A model generated the notes under the pieces. It was not told the DNA's origin, did no database searches, and saw nothing but the letters and a program-made list of their open reading frames with translations. From Duganella guangzhouensis (lineage in GTDB: Bacteria > Pseudomonadota > Gammaproteobacteria > Burkholderiales > Burkholderiaceae_D), in NCBI RefSeq assembly GCF_009674535.1, contig NZ_WKJK01000016.1, forward strand, positions 100,515 through 164,514: a stretch of 64,000 bases of DNA, written 5' to 3'. A program made the position numbers and the translations under genes. Within the stretch, counting starts at the first letter, position 1. The number at the start of each line of letters is the position of its first letter. Shown in pieces: positions 8,365 through 16,153 of this stretch.

Positions 8365-9477
8365 TTATTTGCGCAGCAGTTCGCCGCCAGTGCTCAGCAG
8401 CGTGGCCTTGATGATCTCGTCCTCGCGATCGATGACTAACTTGTCCTCTTTATCGATAATCAGCTTGAGGAAGTCCAGCACGTTGCGCGCATACAGCGCC
8501 GAGGCATCGGCCGCGACGTGGGTGGCCAGATCCGGCTCGCCGACGATATGCACGCCATGCTTGACCACCGTCTTGCCCAGCTCCGACAACGGGCAGTTGC
8601 CGCCTTGCGACACCGCCAGGTCGACGATCACGGAGCCCGGCTTCATGGCCTTCACCGTCTCTTCGGAAATCAGCACCGGCGCCGGGCGGCCCGGTATCAG
8701 TGCGGTGGTGATGATGATGTCGGCCAGCTTGGCGCGTTCGTGCACCAGCTCGGACTGGCGGCGCATCCAGTCGGCCGGCATCGGCCGCGCGTAGCCGCCG
8801 GTGCCCTGCGCGATCTCTTTCTCTTCATCGGTCAGATACGGCACGTCGATGAACTTGGCGCCCAGCGACTCCACCTGCTCCTTGACCGGCGGCCGCACAT
8901 CGGACGCCTCGATCACCGCGCCCAGGCGCTTGGCGGTGGCAATCGCCTGCAAGCCCGCCACGCCGACGCCCATGATCAGGACCCGCGCCGCCTTCACCGT
9001 GCCGGCCGCCGTCATCAGCATCGGCATGAAGCGCTGGTAGGTATTGGCCGCCACCATCACCGCCTTGTAGCCAGCGATGTTGGCCTGCGACGACAGCACG
9101 TCCATCGACTGCGCCCGCGTGATGCGCGGCACCGCTTCCAGCGCGAACGCCTGCAGCCCGGCCGCCGCCATCGCCGCGTTGTTGTCCGCATCAAAAGGAT
9201 TCAGCATGCCGATCAGCACCGTCCCCGGCTTGATCTGCGCCCGCTCCTCGGGATTGGGGGCACGCACCTTGAGGATCACGTCCGCCACCCACACCTCGCT
9301 GGCGGGCACGATTTGTGCACCAGCTGCGACATAGGCTTCATCCGTCACCGAGGCGGCAAGACCGGCACCCGCCTGCACCAGTATCTGATGCTTCGCGGCC
9401 AACTTTTTCACAGTCTCCGGCGTGGCTGCCACCCGGGTCTCCCCCGGCCGAGTTTCGGCCGGTACGCTTATTCTCAT
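8365..9477 (-). CDS. pntA1: NAD(P) transhydrogenase subunit alpha part 1 (NAD-binding, PntAA)
   Basis: This is the soluble NAD(H)-binding domain I of transhydrogenase, homologous to alanine dehydrogenase. The 370-residue protein opens MRISVPAETRPGETRVAATP. It has the catalytic-domain segments QANIAGYKAV and RAQSMDVLSSQ, and a Rossmann glycine motif in VLIMGVGVAGLQAIATAKRLGA. The ATG at 9477 is chosen over one 42 bases upstream because it has a perfect GGAGG 7 bases before it and starts at the conserved N-terminus. It is first in the pntA1-pntA2-pntB operon. The upstream spacer is AT-rich, but I could not fix a promoter. Confidence 0.94.
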   Translation of the reverse strand: MRISVPAETRPGETRVAATPETVKKLAAKHQILVQAGAGLAASVTDEAYVAAGAQIVPASEVWVADVILKVRAPNPEERAQIKPGTVLIGMLNPFDADNNAAMAAAGLQAFALEAVPRITRAQSMDVLSSQANIAGYKAVMVAANTYQRFMPMLMTAAGTVKAARVLIMGVGVAGLQAIATAKRLGAVIEASDVRPPVKEQVESLGAKFIDVPYLTDEEKEIAQGTGGYARPMPADWMRRQSELVHERAKLADIIITTALIPGRPAPVLISEETVKAMKPGSVIVDLAVSQGGNCPLSELGKTVVKHGVHIVGEPDLATHVAADASALYARNVLDFLKLIIDKEDKLVIDREDEIIKATLLSTGGELLRK

Positions 9478-9593
9478 GGTGCCTCCAAAACGATTAATAA
9501 ACTGACTACAATCTAACATGGTTTTTTAGGCCATGAAACATCGGTTTCATCATTTCAAGTATTACTATTTGTCATTAATTACCCGCTAAATTT

Positions 9594-9621
9594 GTTCCAG
9601 CTCAAACCAAAAGGCTGGAAC
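9594..9621. repeat. 8-bp inverted repeat upstream of nudJ
   Basis: GTTCCAGC at 9594-9601 is repeated inverted as GCTGGAAC at 9614-9621 with a 12-base spacer. It lies just upstream of a -10-like TAAAAT at 9626-9631 that would serve nudJ (start 9655). It could be an operator or a leader hairpin for the nudJ-mnmA transcript. It is not followed by a T-run in either direction, so it is not a terminator. Confidence 0.35.
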
Positions 9622-9654
9622 AGGCTAAAATATCGGCTCTTTCAAGGATGACTC

Positions 9655-10152
9655 ATGCCGCGTATCTGGAAACCCTCTGTTACTGTCGCCGCCATCGTCG
9701 AAAAAGATGGCAAGTTCTTGCTGATCGAAGAAGTCACCAGCGACGGCATCCGCATCAACCAGCCGGCCGGCCATCTCGATCCGTATGAATCGCTGGAGCA
9801 GGCCGTCATCCGCGAAACGCTGGAGGAAACCGCCTACGATTTCACGCCGACCGCGCTGGTCGGCATGTATATGTCGCGCTACACCTCCAACCGCACCGGC
9901 GAGGAAGTGACCTATCTGCGCTTCACGTTCTGCGGCTACCCTGGCGAGAAACACGAGCGCCAACTGGACGAAGGCATTTTGCGCACCATGTGGCTGACGC
10001 GCGACGAACTGGCCGCCTGCGCCGACCGTCACCGCAGCCCAACGGTGCTGCAATGCGTGGACGAATACCTGGCGGGCCGCCGCGCGCCGCTGGAACTGAT
10101 ACAAACACACGCTTCCGTCTACAAGGAAGCGGTTAGCACTGCGAATGGATAA
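9655..10152 (+). CDS. nudJ: NUDIX hydrolase, NudJ-like phosphatase
   Basis: NUDIX hydrolases cleave nucleoside diphosphates linked to another moiety. NudJ of E. coli acts on HMP-pyrophosphate and nucleoside di- or triphosphates. The 165-residue protein has the full Nudix box GHLDPYESLEQAVIRETLEE (from residue 39), with the REXXEE helix supplying the metal-binding Glu. The gene lies 3 bases before mnmA, the same adjacency as nudJ-mnmA in E. coli and many proteobacteria, which supports the NudJ subfamily. The exact substrate cannot be told from sequence. Confidence 0.87.
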   Translation: MPRIWKPSVTVAAIVEKDGKFLLIEEVTSDGIRINQPAGHLDPYESLEQAVIRETLEETAYDFTPTALVGMYMSRYTSNRTGEEVTYLRFTFCGYPGEKHERQLDEGILRTMWLTRDELAACADRHRSPTVLQCVDEYLAGRRAPLELIQTHASVYKEAVSTANG

Positions 10153-10155
10153 GTA

Positions 10156-11274
10156 ATGAGTAACGGGTCGGGCAAAAAAAGAGTCGTCATCGGCATGTCG
10201 GGCGGGGTGGATTCCTCGGTCTCGGCGTGGCTGCTGAAGGAACAGGGCTACGAGGTAATCGGCCTGTTCATGAAGAACTGGGAAGACGATGACGACTCCG
10301 AATACTGCTCCACCCGCCAGGACTGGATCGACGCCGCCTCGGTGGCCGACGTGGTCGGGGTCGACATCGAAGCGGTCAACTTCGCCAGCGAATACAAGGA
10401 CCGCGTGTTTGCCGACTTCCTGCGCGAGTACCAGGCCGGCCGCACGCCGAATCCCGATGTGCTGTGCAATGCCGAAATCAAATTCAAAGCCTTCCTCGAC
10501 CATGCGATGACGCTGGGCGCGGACCTGATCGCCACCGGCCACTACGCGCGCGTGCGCCAGCACAACGGCAAGGCCGAGCTGCTGAAGGCGGTCGACCATA
10601 CCAAGGACCAGAGCTACTTCCTGCACCGCCTGAATCAGGCGCAGTTGTCGAAGACCTTGTTCCCGCTGGGCGAAATCCCGAAAACCGAAGTGCGCAAGAT
10701 CGCTGAAAAACTCCAGCTGCCGAATGCGGCCAAAAAGGATTCGACCGGCATCTGCTTCATCGGCGAGCGCCCGTTCCGCGAATTCTTGAACCGCTACCTG
10801 TCATACAAGCCCGGTCCGATGATGACCCCGGACGGCAAGGTGGTGGGCGAGCACGTTGGCCTGTCGTTCTACACGCTGGGCCAGCGCAAGGGCATCGGCG
10901 TTGGCGGCGTGAAGTCGTATCAGAACGCCGACGGCTCCAGCGACGCCTGGTATGTGGCGAAAAAGGATGTGGTCAACAACGTGCTGTACATCGTGCAGGG
11001 CCATGACCATCCATGGCTGCTGTCGTCGACGCTGCGCGCCGACCAGGCCAGTTGGGTCGCTGGCGTGGCGCCGGAAGCGCGCGCGCTGTCGGCCAAGACC
11101 CGCTATCGTCAGGCCGACGTGGCGTGCGAAGTGGCGCCGCAAGGCGAGTCCGACTTCGCGCTCAAATTCATGGATGCCCAGTGGGCGGTGACGCCGGGTC
11201 AGTCGGCCGTGCTGTACGACGGTGATGTGTGCCTGGGCGGCGGCATCATCGACAGCTCGAGCTTCGGCGCGTAA
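10156..11274 (+). CDS. mnmA: tRNA-specific 2-thiouridylase MnmA
   Basis: MnmA thiolates U34 of tRNA-Lys, -Glu and -Gln using ATP and a relayed persulfide sulfur. The 372-residue protein has the PP-loop GMSGGVDSSVSAWLL near the N-terminus. It also has the two catalytic cysteines: C104 in NPDVLCNAEIKF, and C200 in STGICFIGERPF. The tRNA-binding segment TGHYAR and the C-terminal barrel are present. Length is normal. It follows nudJ by 3 bases, and its stop abuts the stop of the convergent receiver gene with no gap. Confidence 0.96.
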   Translation: MSNGSGKKRVVIGMSGGVDSSVSAWLLKEQGYEVIGLFMKNWEDDDDSEYCSTRQDWIDAASVADVVGVDIEAVNFASEYKDRVFADFLREYQAGRTPNPDVLCNAEIKFKAFLDHAMTLGADLIATGHYARVRQHNGKAELLKAVDHTKDQSYFLHRLNQAQLSKTLFPLGEIPKTEVRKIAEKLQLPNAAKKDSTGICFIGERPFREFLNRYLSYKPGPMMTPDGKVVGEHVGLSFYTLGQRKGIGVGGVKSYQNADGSSDAWYVAKKDVVNNVLYIVQGHDHPWLLSSTLRADQASWVAGVAPEARALSAKTRYRQADVACEVAPQGESDFALKFMDAQWAVTPGQSAVLYDGDVCLGGGIIDSSSFGA

Positions 11275-11724
11275 TCAGCCGGCGGCGGGTTCGCCGCCTT
11301 CTTCCTCGGGCGGCGTTTCAGTCGCCGCTTCCGCTTTGGCCATGGCGGCGCGCTGGCGCTTGACCATGGCGATCACCACGTTGCGGATCGTATTCAGCAC
11401 GGTATCGGCCTTGAACGGCTTGACGATAAAGCCGCTGACGCCCATCGCATGCGCCGACTGAATGGTGGCGGCATCGAACTCGCTGGAAATCATGAAAATC
11501 AGCGCCTTCGGCCACTTGGCGTGGAGCTCGCGCACCTCCGCTTCGGCATCCTGCACCAATTCCTTGGCGATACAGACGATGTGCGGGTTGTACTTGATCA
11601 GCAACGTGACGCCAGCCGCCACGGTATGGGCCTGGCCAGCGACGTCGTAGCCGCCATCCAGCAGCACGGTATTCAGCAGGCCGCGAGCGACGGCGCTGGA
11701 GTCGATGATGACTGCTTTTAACAT
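11275..11724 (-). CDS. Receiver-domain protein lacking the usual phospho-acceptor Asp
   Basis: This 149-residue protein is a stand-alone CheY-like receiver (residues 1-120) with an acidic, proline-containing tail (TETPPEEEGGEPAAG). The fold landmarks are visible: AVIIDSSAVARGLL at the first strand, LIFMISSEFD at strand four, and GFIVKPFKAD with the conserved Lys at 102. However, strand three reads PHIVCIAKELV, so the position of the phospho-acceptor Asp is Ile52 by my alignment, and the second acidic-pocket residue is Ser9 instead of Asp. It is probably an atypical receiver that signals without Asp phosphorylation. The start MLKAVIID at 11724 is the family start. It lies between mnmA and a 5' nuclease with no kinase nearby. 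Confidence 0.82.
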   Translation of the reverse strand: MLKAVIIDSSAVARGLLNTVLLDGGYDVAGQAHTVAAGVTLLIKYNPHIVCIAKELVQDAEAEVRELHAKWPKALIFMISSEFDAATIQSAHAMGVSGFIVKPFKADTVLNTIRNVVIAMVKRQRAAMAKAEAATETPPEEEGGEPAAG

Positions 11725-11740
11725 CTTGCAAACCTTGTTC

Positions 11741-12514
11741 TTAGTGCGACCACGCCAGCATGTTCCAAGTGACGCCGATACGCACATCTGTTTTTAACTG
11801 CACTAGTTGTCGAGAAAGATACAGCATTTCTCGTTCTTTTCGTAGTGTTTCTCCAAGGGTATCTTTCAGAATGCCAGCGCCGGCCATAATCCCGTCCAGA
11901 GTGCCGTAAGTACGCAACAGTTTGGCGGCGGTTTTGACGCCGACCTTGGACACGCCGGGAATGGAATCGGTGACATCGCCCATCAGCGCCAGCAGATCCG
12001 GCAGCTGATCGGGCGGCACGCCCCACTTCTTTTCGACCCAGCCGTGATCATGCCATTCGGACTTGAAATGGTCCCAGACGCGGGCACCCTGGGCGATCAG
12101 GCAATGCAAATCCTTGTCGGTGCTGGCGACGGTGGCTTCGCCGCGTCCCTCGGCCAGCCAGCGCAGCACCACGGTGCCGATCACATCGTCGGCCTCGACT
12201 TCCGGCAGCGACACCGGATGCATGCCGATGCCGCGCAGCTTGTCGTAGAAAGCTGGCAGCGCGTCGCGCAACGGCTGCGGCATTGGCGCGCGGCCCTCGC
12301 GGTAGCCTTGGTAAAGATCGTGGCGCCAGGTGCGGCCGCCGAAATCGAAGGCCGGCAGCAGGTGGGTCGGTTCGTGGTCGTTGACCAGGGTGCGGAACGA
12401 GGACAGCGCGTGGCGCAGCGCGATCTCGGCCTTTTCGGGGCTATCAGGTTCGGGGCTGGCTTCGTAGACACGGCGCACAATATTGAGGCCGTCAATGGCA
12501 AGGAGTCTACCCAT
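11741..12514 (-). CDS. xni: Stand-alone 5'-3' exonuclease / flap endonuclease
   Basis: This 257-residue protein is the 5'-nuclease (FEN) domain seen at the N-terminus of DNA polymerase I, here as a separate gene. Metal-binding acids are visible in AIDGLN (D8), AFDFGG, EVEADDVIG, STDKDLH and GDVTDSIPGV; the last is followed by the helix-hairpin-helix SKVGVKTAAKLL. E. coli Xni (ExoIX) has lost acids in the STDK and GD-x-x-D regions, whereas this protein keeps them, so it is probably an active flap nuclease and the symbol is only by general family. The ATG at 12514 puts the first Asp near the N-terminus; in-frame alternatives are ATG 12526 and TTG 12541. Confidence 0.82.
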   Translation of the reverse strand: MGRLLAIDGLNIVRRVYEASPEPDSPEKAEIALRHALSSFRTLVNDHEPTHLLPAFDFGGRTWRHDLYQGYREGRAPMPQPLRDALPAFYDKLRGIGMHPVSLPEVEADDVIGTVVLRWLAEGRGEATVASTDKDLHCLIAQGARVWDHFKSEWHDHGWVEKKWGVPPDQLPDLLALMGDVTDSIPGVSKVGVKTAAKLLRTYGTLDGIMAGAGILKDTLGETLRKEREMLYLSRQLVQLKTDVRIGVTWNMLAWSH

Positions 12515-12665
12515 GTTCAACTTCATCCGGGCTTTGGTCAAGCCGCCATTCTACCCGACCAGACCGCCATTACCGCATGAGGCAGCGCAAGGCGGCGGCG
12601 GAGCGCGCTTGCGGCGCGCTGCCGGCGGCGTACCATGGACTCCTGTTTTCGCAAAGGAGAAAGCC

Positions 12666-12887
12666 ATGTGGCCCACTATGTCCCTTGAAGAGTTCCTTGC
12701 CAATCCACTGGCCGCGATCCGCGAAATCGCCGCCTCGGAGAAAATTTATTTCATCACCGAAAACGGCGAGCCCATACTGGACGTCCGACCGTGGCGCTCC
12801 GGGCCGGATGAAAAACTGCGCGGTAGCGTGCTGTACTGCGGTGATGTTGTCACGCCGGCGGAAGATCCGTTCCGCCAGGCTGAATAA
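12666..12887 (+). CDS. Phd/YefM-like antitoxin (orphan)
   Basis: This 73-residue protein looks like an antitoxin of a VapC-type pair: a DNA-binding N-terminal part (MWPTMSLEEFLANPLAAIREIA) and the strand YFITENGEPILDVRPW typical of Phd/YefM folds. A GGAGA ribosome site lies 5 bases before the ATG at 12666. The gene appears intact, but the toxin that should follow is reduced to its last third. It may now be an unneeded or regulatory leftover. The frame was chosen by the ribosome site, since another long frame overlaps here. Confidence 0.62.
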   Translation: MWPTMSLEEFLANPLAAIREIAASEKIYFITENGEPILDVRPWRSGPDEKLRGSVLYCGDVVTPAEDPFRQAE

Positions 12888-12996
12888 CGATCCCGCCGAC
12901 CGCATCATCGTGGCCACCGCCATGCAGCTGAACGTCCCGCTGGTGACCATCGACGCCGCCATGCGGGCCTACCCGCATGTGCAAACGATCTGGTAG
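12883..12996 (+). pseudogene. Remnant of VapC-type PIN-domain toxin
   Basis: Immediately after the antitoxin, in another frame, the DNA encodes DPADRIIVATAMQLNVPLVT, then DAAMRAYPHVQTIW and a stop. This is the conserved C-terminal end of PIN toxins (D-P-A-D-R-x-I-x-A-T-A ... L-V-T-x-D ... Y). The N-terminal about 90 residues with the first catalytic acids are missing, and no start codon with a ribosome site precedes it. I read it as a toxin gene with its 5' two-thirds deleted, leaving the antitoxin alone. Confidence 0.7.
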
Positions 12997-13011
12997 GCGC
13001 GAATCGAGCGC

Positions 13012-13156
13012 TTACAGGCCGGCGCCGCCAGGGAACAGTTGATCGGCCAGTTCACGGATCTTCTTGTCGGCATCGATAAACTTGCCGGTGTTCAGGCCAG
13101 CGCGGTTGGCGTCATACAACGCTTCGCCAACCGGCTTCACCGTCTGAGTAATCGCG
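13012..13156 (-). pseudogene. Unrecognised 3' gene fragment
   Basis: The minus strand reads open for about 48 codons and ends in TAA at 13012, encoding TVKPVGEALYDANRAGLNTG, then KFIDADKKIRELADQLFPGG. The composition is that of a real protein C-terminus, not a GC-rich shadow, but an in-frame stop lies just upstream, overlapping the end of the glutathione transferase gene, and there is no credible start. I do not recognise the family. It is probably the tail of a gene whose front was lost when the flanking transferase gene was joined here. Confidence 0.4.
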
Positions 13157-13828
13157 CTATTTCAGCAGCTCATAGGGGCCGCCGCGTTCGAGCGCGCGCT
13201 GGAAGGCTGGGCGGGCGTGGATGCGTTTGAGGAAGGCCATCAGCTTAGGTCGGCTGTCGTTGAGGCCGGCGCGGGCGGCGGCAGCTTCCAGCGGGAAGCT
13301 CATCTGGATGTCAGCGGCGGTGAATTCGCTGCCGGCAAACCAGGCTGACTTGCCCAACTCGGCTTCCAGATAATCCAGGTGCGTGCTGATCTGCGGTTGG
13401 ATATAGCTGCCCTTGACCTTTTGCGCAATGCCGCGCGCGATCGGCTTGACGAAGAACGGTGCCGGGCCGCTCTCGACGCGGTCAAAGATCAGCTTCATCA
13501 GCAGCGGCGCCATCGCCGAGCCTTCGGCATAGTGCAGGAAATAACGCCAGCGGCGACGCTCCTCGCTGCCGGCCGGCGGAATCAAGCGGCCATTGCCGTA
13601 CGTCTCGATCAGATACTCGACAATCGCGCCCGACTCGGCCACCACCGCCTCGCCATCCGTAATCACCGGCGACTTGCCCAACGGGTGAATCGCCTTCAAC
13701 TCCGGCGGCGCCAGCATGGTCTTGGGATCGCGCTGGTAGCGCACGATTTCATACTCCAGCCCCAGCTCCTCCAACAGCCACAGCACCCGCTGCGAACGTG
13801 AATTGTTGAGATGATGGACAACGATCAT
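13157..13828 (-). CDS. Glutathione S-transferase family protein
   Basis: Cytosolic GST-fold protein of 223 residues. The N-terminal thioredoxin-like domain opens MIVVHHLNNSRSQRVLWLLEE, where Ser10 or Ser12 would take the catalytic Ser/Cys place. It has the cis-Pro GKSPVI and the glutathione-binding ESGAIVEYL. The helical C-terminal domain runs from about residue 90 and contains FTAADIQMSFPLE. The small insertion FFVKPIARGIAQKVKGSYI resembles a subgroup of bacterial GSTs close to fungal Ure2/GTT types. Natural substrate is unknown. It stands alone between a gene fragment and the divergent glutamate-synthase-like gene. Confidence 0.88.
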   Translation of the reverse strand: MIVVHHLNNSRSQRVLWLLEELGLEYEIVRYQRDPKTMLAPPELKAIHPLGKSPVITDGEAVVAESGAIVEYLIETYGNGRLIPPAGSEERRRWRYFLHYAEGSAMAPLLMKLIFDRVESGPAPFFVKPIARGIAQKVKGSYIQPQISTHLDYLEAELGKSAWFAGSEFTAADIQMSFPLEAAAARAGLNDSRPKLMAFLKRIHARPAFQRALERGGPYELLK

Positions 13829-13977
13829 GGTGGATATCCCGAAAAAAGAACGGCCGTGCGCCGCAAACCGCTAGCTTAGCATTGTTGCCGCCACCGTGCC
13901 CGCTCCCGCCAAGCGGATATGGATTCCGTCGGGAAACAGCAGTACACTGATATTTCAGAGCCGCCGCCGGAGAGTAC

Positions 13978-15591
13978 ATGAATCTGCTGTCACCGCGTTA
14001 CCTTGCCTTTAATGCCTCGGTTGTCACCCTGCTGGCCTCGCTGGCCCTGCACGCACCGTGGGAAATCGCCGCCGTCGCCGCCGCGCTGACCATTGTCGGC
14101 ATCACCGACCTGCTGCAAACCAAGCGCGCGCTGCGCCGCAATTACCCGATCCTGGCGCACTTCCGCTTCTTCTTCGAATCGATCCGCCCCGAAATCCGCC
14201 AGTACTTCCTGGAAGACGACATGGTGGCCGAACCGTTCTCGCGCAACCAGCGCAGCATCGTCTACCAGCGCGCCAAGCAGGACACCGACAAGCGCCCGTT
14301 CGGCACCCAGCTCGACGTCTACGCCGCCGGCTACGAATGGATCAACCATTCGATCGCGCCGGCGCCCGAACAGCACCACGACTTCCGCATCGAGATCGGC
14401 AACCATCCCGACTGCCGGCGCGCGCAACCGTATTCGGCCAGCGTGTTCAACATCTCGGCGATGAGCTTTGGCGCGCTGTCGGCCAACGCCATCCTGGCGC
14501 TGAACGGCGGCGCCAAACAGGGCGGCTTCATGCACGACACCGGCGAAGGCAGCATCAGCCCGCACCACCGCCAGAACGGCGGCGACCTGGTGTGGGAAAT
14601 CGGCTCCGGCTACTTCGGCTGCCGCAATGCCGACGGCACCTTCTCCGAGGAGCGCTTCGTCGCCAACGCCACCGCGCCGCAGGTCAAGATGATCGAGCTG
14701 AAGATGTCGCAGGGCGCCAAGCCCGGCCACGGCGGCGTGCTGCCGGCGGCCAAGATCACGCCCGAGATCGCGCTGACGCGCGGCGTGCCGATGGGCCAGG
14801 ATTGCGTGTCGCCATCGCGCCATTCAGCCTTCAGCACACCGATTGAAATGCTGGAATTCATCGACCGGCTGCGCGAGCTGTCGGGCGGCAAGCCGACCGG
14901 CTTCAAGCTGGCCATCGGTCACCCATGGGAATTCTTCGGCATCGTCAAAGCCATGCTGGCCACCGGCATCGTGCCCGACTTCATCGTGGTCGATGGTGGC
15001 GAGGGCGGCACCGGCGCCGCGCCGGTCGAGTTCACCGACCATATCGGCACGCCACTGCAGGAAGCGCTGCTGCTGGTGCATAACACGCTGGTCGGCGCCA
15101 ATCTGCGCGACAAGATCAAGATCGGCGCCTCGGGCAAAATCATCACCGCGTTCGACATCGCGCGCACGCTGGCGCTGGGCGCGGACTGGTGCAACTCGGC
15201 GCGTGGCTTCATGTTCTCACTGGGCTGCATCCAGTCGCAAAGCTGCCATACCGACCGCTGCCCGACCGGCGTCGCCACCCAAGACCCGTCGCGCCAGCGC
15301 GCGCTGGTGGTGCCGGACAAAATCCAGCGCGTGGCCAACTTCCACGAGAACACCATGAAGGCGCTGGCGCAGCTGATCGCCGCCGCCGGCATGACGCATC
15401 CATCGCAACTGCGTCCGCGCCACCTGGTGCGGCGCATCTCGTCCAACCAGGTCAAGCTGGCCTCGGCGCTGCTGCCCTATCTGGAGCCGGGCGAGCTGCT
15501 CGACCCAAGCCAACTGGCGCGCCTGCCGCCAGTGTTCGGCCAGTACTGGCCGATGGCGCAAGCGGAATCGTTCGATCCGTATTGCGGTTGA
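13978..15591 (+). CDS. FMN-binding glutamate synthase family protein
   Basis: This 537-residue protein has an N-terminal membrane anchor (hydrophobic stretch around residues 15-40, VVTLLASLALHAPWEIAAVAAAL) followed by the FMN/Fe-S (GltB-type) alpha/beta barrel of glutamate synthase. Typical segments are SAMSFGALSANAI-like (ISAMSFGALSANA), HDTGEGSISPHH, GAKPGHGGVLP, VVDGGEGGTGAAPVEF and the Cys cluster LGCIQSQSCHTDRCPTG for a 3Fe-4S centre. It lacks the amidotransferase and NADPH-binding parts, so it is not a complete glutamate synthase. Members of this stand-alone group are uncharacterised oxidoreductases. Convergent with brnA 3 bases downstream. Confidence 0.88.
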   Translation: MNLLSPRYLAFNASVVTLLASLALHAPWEIAAVAAALTIVGITDLLQTKRALRRNYPILAHFRFFFESIRPEIRQYFLEDDMVAEPFSRNQRSIVYQRAKQDTDKRPFGTQLDVYAAGYEWINHSIAPAPEQHHDFRIEIGNHPDCRRAQPYSASVFNISAMSFGALSANAILALNGGAKQGGFMHDTGEGSISPHHRQNGGDLVWEIGSGYFGCRNADGTFSEERFVANATAPQVKMIELKMSQGAKPGHGGVLPAAKITPEIALTRGVPMGQDCVSPSRHSAFSTPIEMLEFIDRLRELSGGKPTGFKLAIGHPWEFFGIVKAMLATGIVPDFIVVDGGEGGTGAAPVEFTDHIGTPLQEALLLVHNTLVGANLRDKIKIGASGKIITAFDIARTLALGADWCNSARGFMFSLGCIQSQSCHTDRCPTGVATQDPSRQRALVVPDKIQRVANFHENTMKALAQLIAAAGMTHPSQLRPRHLVRRISSNQVKLASALLPYLEPGELLDPSQLARLPPVFGQYWPMAQAESFDPYCG

Positions 15592-15594
15592 AGC

Positions 15595-15891
15595 TCAGGC
15601 GGGAAACGGCACATAGCCGCGCCGGATCGCCCACTCGCGCAGCACGGCGTTAATGCCCTGCTGCCAGTCGTCACCCTGGCGCTTGAACGCATCGATGGTG
15701 GCGGCATCGAACTCCATCGTCAGCGTCACCATCGGCGAGCCGGGTGGCGCCAACAAGCGCGCCCGCCACGGCCGAAATTGCGCCAGCTCTTCTTCCGTCA
15801 ACGGCTGCGCGTCCGGATCGGACAACGCCGCCGCAGTAATAGCCGCCGACTCCTCTGGCGTCGACAGAATGATTTTACTTTTGTCCAACAT
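15595..15891 (-). CDS. brnA: BrnA-family antitoxin
   Basis: BrnA neutralises BrnT and binds the operon promoter. The 98-residue protein ends with the BrnA core: VTLTMEFDAATIDAFKRQGDDW, then QQGINAVLREWAIRRGYVP, a ribbon-helix-helix-like dimer. An AGGAGGAG ribosome site precedes the ATG at 15891. The first 17 bases overlap the end of brnT, the usual toxin-first order of this family. The N-terminal 45 residues are acidic and Pro-rich and are presumably the toxin-binding part. Confidence 0.85.
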   Translation of the reverse strand: MLDKSKIILSTPEESAAITAAALSDPDAQPLTEEELAQFRPWRARLLAPPGSPMVTLTMEFDAATIDAFKRQGDDWQQGINAVLREWAIRRGYVPFPA

Positions 15892-16144
15892 ATCGACACT
15901 CCTCCTCTGGACTCGCTTTGCGCAAACTTATGATACGCCTCATATCGCCGCGATCCACAAACGTCACATGATATAAACGATATCCAATTAGACCTATCGC
16001 ACACTCGCGAAGTTCCATATAAGCATACCGGTCGTCAGTCCAAACAACCGCGTTGTCCCAGTCAAACCCAGACGCGGCCGACAGCGAAATGCCGTGCTTG
16101 CGCCGGTTGAGCTTGTCTTTCTTGGGATCGAAGGTGATCGCCAT
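15875..16144 (-). CDS. brnT: BrnT-family ribonuclease toxin
   Basis: BrnT is a RelE-like ribonuclease toxin. The 89-residue protein carries the family pattern FDPKKDKLNRRKHGISLSAA, then FDWDNAVVWTDDR, IGLIGYRLYHVTFVDRGD and the catalytic C-terminal RRIISLRKASPEE. All the usual basic and acidic positions are present, so the toxin looks intact. It precedes brnA with a 17-base overlap. A symmetric site lies directly upstream of its ATG (16154-16186) and may be the BrnA operator. Confidence 0.87.
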   Translation of the reverse strand: MAITFDPKKDKLNRRKHGISLSAASGFDWDNAVVWTDDRYAYMELRECAIGLIGYRLYHVTFVDRGDMRRIISLRKASPEEECRYVGQK

Positions 16145-16153
16145 TTCATCTTA

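Noticed and set aside
12602..12620. GC-rich hairpin AGCGCGC-TTGCG-GCGCGCT upstream of the orphan antitoxin
   Set aside because: No T-run on either side and such GC repeats are frequent by chance here; not called as a terminator.
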